From assembly GCF_910592395.1 (NCBI RefSeq), contig NC_088309.1, forward strand, positions 9,364,501-9,428,500: a stretch of DNA of 64,000 nucleotides, read 5' to 3'. Below the pieces are notes generated by a model. The model did not search any database, was not told the origin of the DNA, and was given only the letters and a program-made list of their open reading frames with translations. Each line of letters opens with the position of its first letter. Position 1 is the first letter of the stretch. Shown piece after piece: positions 49,816-60,500 of this stretch. This DNA comes from Lineus longissimus. Its lineage: Eukaryota; Nemertea; Pilidiophora; Heteronemertea; Lineidae. A program made the translations under genes and the position numbers.

Positions 49816-51300
49816 TGATATCTACAGTGTTACTGTTACTAGGGCAATTCTTGGATGTATCAAGACAGTTGTGTTGCATTGTTTCCTCTTTATTGAGTCG
49901 GCAACATTTGTTTTTAAAACAAATTTAAAGGTAATTTTAAAGAATGTTGTGGCTATTCATACCTGACTATAATGATATTCCTGTAGGCTATTCTTATGTC
50001 AGTACTGGTAGTTTTTTTATGTCAGTTCAGTATGGCCCCAGGAATGTGGGGTTCACATTTCTATAAGAAATGAAAGTGAACTGCCTGTAAACAGCAGCAG
50101 CATTAGTTGAATTTTCCTTCCATCATTTCTCTTATTTCAGAGTTTCTTTTTAATTATTGTACAAGAAGATTTGAGAAATATTTGTAGTGTCAGCTCAGAC
50201 TCGGAGTACAACATTTATCTATCTATGAACTTTCATTTTGACTATGCAGAGTATTTAGAAATCCGTGTTTTTTTTAGTGCATTTCACTGGTCGCAGCTAA
50301 ATGGTAAAGTACCATAAATCCTATGATATTCAGTGCTAAGCTTTAACTATAATTAATGAGCTTTTGGCAAAATGACAGCTCCAAACTAGCAGTGTTTGGT
50401 GAGACACACTATACTGACATTGCGGTGTCAACTTCCAAACTAAGAGGTTATGGTTGTCTCACTAAAACTTCTGTGGTCAGACTGAGGCTAAGATATTATC
50501 CATTATAAAAATAAAACATTGTAACCAAGATTTTTTAGAATCCAGCTGTAGATCAAGAGAAAATTTCTCATTGCGGTTTTAAGTCATCTGGCACCAAGTG
50601 CAAGTGGTGAGTATCTTTATGTATAATGGTGCAACTAGTTTTCTTGTAAAGTTAAAGTGTTCATTGTTAAATTGGCATAGGCCTAACACCTGTAATATTG
50701 TACATAATGCTTGTTAAAAGTGAATTCTATTGTGATACTGGTGTCGCTCTATTACTGGAAATAAATGACACCTAGAAATTGCCTAATTTGAATTACATGT
50801 AAATCAATAAATGTTAGAATCGTAAAATCAATTGTTGTTGCTGTTGTTTATGTATTGATGTCAATTTAAATGTGTTGTGGACACAACGAAATCTGGATGA
50901 GGAGAGATGAGAGTATTGAGACAGAAAATTATGGTTTTAGGAATGATAGGATGCGTCTTCATTGAAGCTGTCATGAGACCGACCCGATCCTTCCGGCGTG
51001 TGAAGTCTGCTTTGAATCTTGTTTCAAAAAAGATATGAAACAGGGTAGCAGTTCCCGTAGCTTTTGTAAGCAGCAAGTCACACATTCCATCCATGTATAC
51101 TATACTATAATCTCCCTAGCTGGACCCCCCCCCCCCTTTCCCCCAATTAATACCCCAGATCAGAGAGATATAGACTGAAACATGTATATACTCTTACATA
51201 ATAACCTTCCCACACGATTCATTGATTGGTTTGATTACCCAGGCCTCACCTGGGTAAATTACAATTATTGAATAAATAGATCATGCCACTTAGCATAATC
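49816..51300. other. DENND4-lamin intergenic region
   Basis: About 1.5 kb of AT-rich DNA without recognisable genes. It contains a poly-C run near 51125. It may include the tail of an extended DENND4 3'UTR. Confidence 0.55.
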
Positions 51301-51319
51301 TGATAATCGTAGGTTTGCA

Positions 51320-51592
51320 AACGACGGGCACGTGCCGGATGGGCGTTTTTGTGTTAGTGGGTTAAAGCACGTGCCCGATGTTTAAATATTTTGCCGCGTT
51401 GGCGCAGACGAGAGGATAGCGGGAGTGACCCCAGTCACGTGACACGACCCGGCATCGGGAAGCGGCCATATTTGTTTGAATGTGAAGAAGCGTGTGTGCA
51501 TTGTGCAGATTGTGTCTGCTGGAAAAAGCTAAATTTCTGCAGGCCCTGCAGTTGCAATTTTGGTGAAAGGATCTTTATTATAATTAGTAGCC
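51320..51592 (+). promoter_or_regulatory. lamin promoter with three CACGTG E-boxes
   Basis: Perfect CACGTG boxes lie at 51329-51334, 51368-51373 and 51436-51441, the last within the full palindrome GTCACGTGAC (USF/TFE type). An E2F-like TTGGCGC lies at 51399-51405. Local GC and CpG content is clearly above the flanks. No TATA box sits at a fitting distance, apart from TTTAAATATTT near 51380. The block directly precedes the lamin 5'UTR and ATG. Confidence 0.6.
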
Positions 51593-54500
51593 ATGGCTAC
51601 AAAAAGTTCACGTAGGGGGACCACGGTTGTTACACAGCAATCGTCCAGTTTTACCTCGTCGGCTCGTTCGCCGTCGCCGACACGGATCAGCAGGCTGCAG
51701 GAAAAGCAAGAGCTCGGCTGTCTGAACGACAGACTTGCTAATTACATCGACAAAGTACGGTCTTTGGAGCTTGAAAATAGCCGTCTTAGTGTGCAGGTCA
51801 GGTCTTTTGAAGAAACCTCAACGCGTGAGGTGAGCAATGTGAAGAAATTATACGAACAAGAACTGAACGATGCACGTAAACTTCTTGATGATTTGGGCAA
51901 GGAAAAAGCAAGGTTGCAGATTGAGCTTTCAGCCCTCAAAACTGAGTTGAGCGAGTTGCGTGACAAGTAAGAATTATTTTACTCTATCGTATGTTTTATT
52001 GCATGAACCTTTGATATGATTTATAGTTATAATCTGTTTGGCCTAAGTTATGAATAATCAACTTTATTGCAGCTAGCTAGGGACATTACACGTCTGACTG
52101 ACATTCCGGTTCACTGCGCATTGTGCCTGGGTGTCAAAATCATCGCCATTTATGTCATAACGTTATATCCCAATAAAAAGTGGCAATAATATGCATAATG
52201 TCCTGAAGACAAGGTGACAGTTAGCATGTGGACTGCCGTCTGACATTAGAATACGACACTTGAGATGGTACAGTCTAGACGACAATGGGACTCGGGAGAC
52301 TGCTAAAATGTTAAATCGGGAATGATTGCATCCTCGCTTTGCCAGTTGGCAGTTTCCACATTTTAGCAGTCTCCCATACTCTAAACGTACCGTCACCACC
52401 TCGGGCCAAAGTGTTGTATTATAACGTCCTAAGTTATAATTATTGCCACTGTTTCCGTCTTGCAGTGCATTGCATGCATGTCTTGGTGTGTATTATCACC
52501 GTTGGCGCTAATGAACTTCTCTCTCACTTTAAGTTGTCTTCCACTGATAAGACCAAGCGAGAATTGAGCAAGTCTTTTTCACTCATATAAATAATGTATT
52601 GACTCCTTCTCATAGTCATTATTGCCTTGCTGCGTCCATAATTCACAGGTCATCCACAGCAAAACGTTTGCTGTGCCCTTTTGACAATGAAATATGACCC
52701 CTGACTCCATAAAATTTATGCTGCTTGTCCTTCTGCAGCCAATGGATTTCCAGCCTGATAGAGATGCCTTTACCTCTTTACTTTGTTCTGTTCACTGGAT
52801 GACTAGCATGACTAAAGTGATAGTGGCACCCAATTTATTTGCAGATTATTCTAGTTTCATAGCACATGCGGGTTGTGTTGGTTGAAAAGCAAATTTTGTG
52901 ATACGTCTCCAGTTATTTGTGAAATAGTAGTATGACTGAATAGAAAATTGCCCAGTTATGTGTGTTAAGTAGCATGAATGAACCAGAATTTCTTCATGGC
53001 ACTGTGGCAGGAATATCCTGTCAGTAATGATGCCATTTTCATGAGGGGTAATAACTTTAGCCTGCTGCTCCAGCTCCATTTCTCTTGCCAGAATCTATTA
53101 GCTGACATGCAAAAGCTGGGGTTCCTTACACTAACAGACCTTGGCTCCCAGTCCCATACCTTTTGTTCAGTCAGCAAAGTCATGGGGAGAACTCTACTTA
53201 GCCTTTAAGCATCGAGTTTATGATTTGGGGGTCAGGGAAATAACTCTCATTATTGAAATTCAGAATATAATTGCTCTGTCTTGCATAACGTGACTAAACA
53301 TACTTTGATCAGTTAGTGGACAATTTTATCAAATCCTATGCTCCTTAAAAGGGCCATATATTTTATATTCTTTTTATTACTATTCAGGAAACTCGAAAGC
53401 GTGTTCTACATTCTGACTTTATTTGTTGTTAGAAAACATCCCTTTTGTCTGTGGCACAGTTTCTAAAAAGGGTGAAGAAAGGATGATGTTCAAGTTCATG
53501 TTGAATGACCGAACAATATTTATGGCACCATTCACAAAGTTATTCATCTTATTCTTATTGTAATGACACTTTATTGTACTTGAGTCTATGAATGTGGGGC
53601 TCCCTGTGGGACACATCCTTTCGCTTTGTTCAAATTGATATTGAAATTCTAAATTTGATACTACTACAGTCAGTGGCAAGCACTGTGAATGGAATAAAGT
53701 TTATAAAGTTTATGAGGTAGCCTATTTAGGTCCCAACATGCAGTTGTATCTCTTATAGTCTAGTCTTCAGAAGTACAGATAAGTTACACTTGATTTGAGG
53801 TTTTGCTCTTCACCTTATTACAGTCACAAACGACTTCGTGTAATTTGAATTCTATCATGCAGGTATTTGTTGCGGATGTGAATACAATAGTCATTCTCAG
53901 CAAAAAAAATGTTGCAGATGACCTGCTGTCAGCTATGCCATGGTCGAATATCTTGGCCAACTGTGACAATAGATCATGATGCTGGTTTTATGTACATTGG
54001 GAGTCCAACTATCTCTAAGTAAAAAATTCTGTTTTGGGTCAATCAGGACCGAGTGAAAAGTGCTCTACAGTATACCTGGGTTTTGAGTTGATACTGATAG
54101 TGATAGTCAGTTTGTGATTTGCTGTATTGTACAAGATGGTATCAGTAATTATGTGTACACATTTATATTTATGGTAAAATGTGTCGGACATGCAGAACTG
54201 ATAAAGCCCCTTTGACAGGAAACTCCTGAGAAATAACTGATACTATTATATGTTGTAATATTGATGAATTCATGATTATGCCTGGGTCAGCAGTCCTAGG
54301 TCATGTACACAAAATTCTTATGATTCAATTCATGATTTGAGGCATTTGAGGTCATGGGTTCAACCCGTGACCAAAAGATGAATTGACCTGGCACTTCCAC
54401 ACTTGTGAACTAAAGACGGAGCTTATACTATATACATGTAGTTCAAAACCTTGATCTGCTTCATAGATCTCAGGTGTTTCTCTACAAGGTTGTCTGTCAA

Positions 54501-57500
54501 TCAGAAGAGGATACTTTTTGGCACACTAACAAATCATGAAAATATTGATGTGAGTCATGTAAGATGTACAATATGTTCTCACATGTTCTAAAAATTTGGT
54601 ATGTTTTGCATAAAAACCAAAGCATAAGATTTAAATTAATTGGCCAATACACTCTAAGTGGGTGGCTTACTGCTATAGCTGCAATATTGTTGTACCAGTA
54701 ACGAATAAATGTGTGGCCTACTAATGAAAAATGAATGAGCCAATTTGTGCATAAAATATTCAGTATTGACCTCCAAATATTCCCGCCAAAATGAAACAGC
54801 ATCTGGTATAATGTATGAAACTGTATGATTACAAGTAATCAGCATTTCGCCGCATAGTTTTAGTACATATTAGAACAAAGAGAAATCTACTGGAATTTGT
54901 TGCCATGAATGTATGATCGTTGCAAGATGTGGTCTTGAATAAATCTTGATGATGATCTGTGTGTACACTACCCTGGAGCCAACAGCTTACTGCACAGCGC
55001 CCGGCTTACCCTTTTAAAAATGTATGTTTCATTCCATCAATTTTTGTTACAATATTTAGTTTAAAAATACTCTAACAAGAGCTCTTAAGATAAAAGTATA
55101 TAAACTAATATTTCTTGACATACCAACTGATAAAGAAGTATTCTATCAGTAATTTTGAGTAAATAATTGCATTTTAACTAAACTGTTTTTCACGATTCAA
55201 AAGTCTATAAACCTATTTTCAGGTCTGAAGTGAAAGCATTTTGAAATCCAAACTGAGCTCTCATCACATTTGCAGTATCTGGCATATGATATGAAAAGTC
55301 TTGGTCTAATTTCTTATCTTGTTTTATTTTACAGATACTCGAGACGTGACCGTGATGCTACAAACTTGGAGAAGAAGCTAAATACTGCTGAGGCAGAACT
55401 AGCTGATCTCAGGGCAAAGTATGCTGATGCTAACCAGAAACGACAGAATTTGGAAAATGAAAATAAGGTAAAAAAACAACTTTCGCCATCCTTTTGCAGA
55501 ATTTTGACGAAGAAGTTTGACTATGTGAGTTCAAGAAAGGACAGACATGTCAATCACTCAGGTATGGGTGCCTCCGAGTCTGATTATTTTGGTCCAAAAG
55601 CTTCACACCAGTGACCTATTATTCAAGGCCTATCAGGAAATTCCAAAAAGAAGCAATGGATGATGAGCTGAGCACCGACCATATTATTGTGCTTGTAAAG
55701 TTGTGGTTTGGAGGTGAGCCAAGGAAAATTGTTTTAAAAACGTGTGTCTGCTGTATGGTCCCCGATTAGTTTCAACAGCCAAGATTATCTATCCTACCTT
55801 TCTGTTTTTCCAGAAACTCCGAGCAGAAAACACAACATTGGATAAACAGCTTGGAGTGTCGAAGAAAGAACTGGAAAATGAGACACTGATGAGAGTGGAC
55901 TTGGAAAACAGGGTACAGTCTCTCAATGAGACACTCAAGTTCAATGAGAGTCTTCATCAGCAGGTAGGTCGTGGGTGGCTGGGCCAAGTACTTCCTTCAC
56001 CGCAAAGCGATCTAGCTGAATTGTGACCAGACTCAGTGATGCTGATTTCATTGTCATTGTCTTCTGTCTTGCAGCAACTGAATGAGACCAAGTCGCGTAC
56101 GGAAATCTCTATGACTGAGGTCGATGATCGCTACCAGCATGAGTATGACAACCGACTGGCGGAGGCTCTCAAAGAGATGAGGGGGCAGCACGAATTCCAG
56201 GCCAAGATATACCGTGAAGAAATGGAAACCATGTTTGAGAAAAAGGTGAAGGAAATTTTTATGAAAAGTCTGTGAAATGTACTGAAAAAATCTTTTAAGT
56301 AGGTCAGTTACAGGGCAAGAATCATTGATGGAGTTGCCATTGGTGGTGACCAATACTGTAAATGCCCAATCCACCCCTATCCCCATCCCACTCCTCCAGG
56401 AACAAAATGATTTTGCCCCACCTGCAACTAAAATCAGACAGTTCAACTTTAAATTTCCAGGTTAGTTCTCATAGTTCATGCATCTCCCTAGGGGTGCTTA
56501 CATAATAGTAATCCTGTTTGTGTAACATTCCCTAACACTTCTCGTTTAAGACCAACCATTTTGAAAGGGTAGAGAGCTTGTTTCCTGCCTTGTTTTGGTG
56601 CCCTCTTGCCCTAATTTCAGGATGCCTGATAAAAACAGGGCGAAATTGATTGAGAAGTTGGCTAATTGCTTATCACCTCCGACTCAGAGCTGGCTTCTGC
56701 CAAACACCTGCTCAAACTCCACAGTTTGCCCCCTCGGGGCTTCCTCCCTGAACTATAAATAGATCATCCCAAGCTGCCATTGTGTGCTCTGTTATATAAC
56801 AGCCCTGTCCTGGCGGGCACTGTACATCTGCACACACATTACTGCTGTGTATACCGGCACTGTTCTGGGATAAATCACATTACTGTGTTACACGTGTTGA
56901 GTATTGAGAATAGAAAAGTGATTGTAGCCTCGATTTCTGGAGTTTTAAAGTTGTTTTCGAGATGTATTCCCAAATTCCACAATCTCCTGATTCTCAACAA
57001 AATGGTGATAATTCCTACTTGGGACAGCTCCATTCCCCACCGCAGCAGCAGCTCCATTCCCCACCTGAGAGGCAGTATCATTTTAGCCCACAAGATGCTA
57101 GGGCTGGTTCTCAGGGGAGGAGGGGGATGATAGGGGAGATGAGAGGTAGTGTTTGTCAGGTAAGTTGTACAACAAGTAAGGGTGATGCATTTGGGCTTCA
57201 TGCTGCTTGTTAAAGACATTTTATGATCAGGCTAATAAGTGTGTAGATCTACAGTCCTGTTTTATGGTATCAATATCATTCTTTCAGCCGTAAAGAGATG
57301 AACTGGAGATGAAAACATTTCCCTAAACGATGTATTTCTTTCAGTGAATGAATTAAAAACAACAAACTAGGAAGAAGAAAGTCTGCAATTTGATTGTTAT
57401 TTTGTTCCTAATCAGATTCTTTTAGTTAGAGTGGGCAGAAAGACCCTGTCGAATGGGGCCAACACTCTTTGTGTTTTCTCCCTAAAAGCTTACAATGCTG

Positions 57501-60500
57501 AGGTATCCTATCATGGTTAATTTAAAGGTAGCATGATTTGTATGATTTTGCTTTTAGCTTTCCGAGATGAGGGTCATGGCCGAGCGTAATCTCACCGCAG
57601 CGTCGTCGGCTCAGGAAGAACTGAAGAGTTCCAGGCGTAAACTGGATGAACTTGGACAACAGTGCACCCAACTCACCTCAGAGGTAAGGATCACTAAAAC
57701 TTTATATTCAGCAGTGCGTTTCCAAATATCCAAAAACAGCTACAGTCTCCTCTTATGATGATGACAATTCGCAATTCATGAATGCAGACATGTGTACAAC
57801 AAATTGTGCTGTGGTGCTGAGTAAGAGGAGATCCAATCATGTCATTTTATTGGTCTCATTGTTGTATTGTCATATTAAAAGAGATTTTTAAAAAACGAAT
57901 TCAAGCAAGTTTGGTTGACTTCAATTAGTAGAGTTCCAATTGATTGAGTTCATGTCTGGTGCCAAGTCCACCTCTCTCACTGACAATCTGAGTATGAAGA
58001 TTTTGGGAGAGGAATCGCTGGCCTACATGTTAGTCATGCTCGTAATAGTTTAGGAAGCAAGGGTTTATTAGAAAAGTAGTAGGTTTTGAAAGGAAGTTTG
58101 TAAGCAAAGATAATAGCATCAGCAGTCAGGCTGTTCCTGTTACATGTATGTGCAAAGAAATGGTCACCACAAATATTTTCATAACATTTCAGAATGACAT
58201 GCTGCGCAAGCGTGTGAAAGAGTTGGAAAACCAACTGGATCATGAACAAGAGGACCATCAGAAGGCCACGGATATGTATCGCCAAGAGATCAAGGAGTTG
58301 AGGCAGAGTATCGAGGATCAGATGAGGGAGTACTCGGATCTCATGGACATCAAGATCGCCCTTGATATGGAGATCAGTGCTTACAGGAAACTCATTGAGG
58401 GTGAAGAAGAGAGGTGAGCAATATTGGGTTGCACCTTGGAAGCGCAGTGTCTTCCCTGTTTTGAACGCCTCAGGCCAACGCGTTTAAAACAGCATCACCT
58501 GGTGGTGGCCACATTGAAGAACACAGAATTGTTTAAAGAACTTTCTTCAGGCATGATAGAGTCAGTTGATGAAGTACAGCTCTTACATACTTACTCTTAA
58601 GACCTCACAGAGTCATTTAAAACATCATACAAAATACCCACGCCCAGATGAACTCGGTCATTATAACTAAAACATACTTTTGTAAGATCAGACTCCTCCT
58701 ATGATGATGATTATTCGCAATTCATGAATGTCCACATGTGTACAACAAATTGTGCTGTGGTGCTGAGTAAGAGGAAATCAAGGTGATGTTGGCTGCATCA
58801 AAGGTTTTTTGGCGGGCACCACCATTGTCTTTGAGTTTTTTTTCAAATGGGCTGTTGTCGTTTGTTTCAGGTTGAATCTTTCCTCCCAATCTGAATCGTC
58901 GATGAGACGGACACCAGTACGTGCAACCCCAACCAGAGGTGGCAAGAGAAAGCGTGTGTCATATGAAGGTCTGTCGACACATGCAACAGACAGCAGCAAG
59001 TACGCCGTTAGTAAATCGGCCAAAGGTGCAATAGAAATAACTGACACCAATGAGGATGGGAAATTTATCAAGTTGACAAACACATCTGAAAAGGTAAGTG
59101 GTGATAAATGAATAGAATTGTGTTTTAAAACTAAGCAGTGTGGGTTTCATGATTGTAAAATAGCTACAAAATATGCATCCTTCCAGTTGATTCTGGTGTC
59201 TTGTTCTCAATTCAAATTGTGGCTACTCATAAACTGAACTGACTATGTTTTTTTGCAGGACCAAGGTTTGGCTGGCTGGCATGTGCAGCACACAGCTGGT
59301 GAAATGGAAACAGTATTCAAACTTCCTAGGAGTGTCACCCTCAAGCCAAAACAAAGTTGCACAGTAAGTTACATTCGACACTTTGAAGAATTTGTGGCAG
59401 CTTCCAGGCTACACTTCCAATTGCTGGTATGAATACCACACTGTTCAGAAAACTTGGGTGTATTGGGATTTTCATTTTGGCATATTGCATTTGTGGAACG
59501 GGACTCTCTTGATATTTGATTTCAAAAAAGTGATGGGCTAGATAAATCCAGGACTGTCTGTAACGTGTTATGTCATGAGAAACTTTCTAGTTGAACAGAA
59601 TGTGAAGAGCTTCTCCCTCTGATATAGAAATGTGTCCTTCAGCATTGGTGTCTTGCATTTTTTTGATTTCGGTGTTTTTCATTTTAGATTTGGAGTTCAG
59701 ATGGTGACGGTACCCACAGTCCACCGTCTGATATTGTTATGAAAGGCCAGAGGTGGTTTCTAGCCGACAGCATGAAGACTGTGCTGTTGAACAAAGAAGG
59801 CGAGGTAGGTTGACGGCAAATTTTTCTCGATTGAAACCATATCATACCACCATTTGTAACACCATGGACTCCTCTTATGATGATGACAATTCGCAATTCA
59901 TGAATGCAGACATGTGTACAACAAATTGTGCTGTGGTGCTGAGTAAGAGCTGTTCCAAAAGTCCAAATAAACACAATCGAGGAATACAGTCTATTCTAAG
60001 TGGAAAATAGCCTGACTGTTGTGAATGATTTGAGAGCAATCTAAATTGGAGAAAGCGATGGATATGGATGGTGTTTTGCATCTAAATGTCGGCTTAAAAT
60101 ATATTCCAAATGTTTTTTTCAGGAAATTGCCAGCAACGATTTAACACGCAGCATGTTGAGAACATTTCAAGCAGGACCGTCACCAGGATTTGGAAGCGAG
60201 GTGGGCAGAGAAGATTTATTCCATCAACAGGTTCTGCTTAGCTCTACTAATTAATTCATAAATCTATCCTTGCGTGTCACTTAAATCATGTTGCATGGTT
60301 TGAAAAGATGACCCAGCATTTCGTTGGGGTACTCCTGAGAATGTCCACTTTCCTATTTTTTTCACCTATTTTGGGTATTTTTTCTATTTTTTTCAAAAAA
60401 TAGATCTTTTATATTAGTCCTACCTGCGTGTTTCATTTTAAGGGCCATTTGATACACATCTTTCCAGGAATGTATAAGACGATTGTATTTCATTCACAAA

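Noticed and set aside
51121-51145. Poly-C run
   Set aside because: Simple homopolymer, like those near 4853 and 30881; no structure around it.
54350-54372. Possible tRNA B-box (GGGTTCAACCC)
   Set aside because: It is a simple palindrome without an A-box or paired arms.
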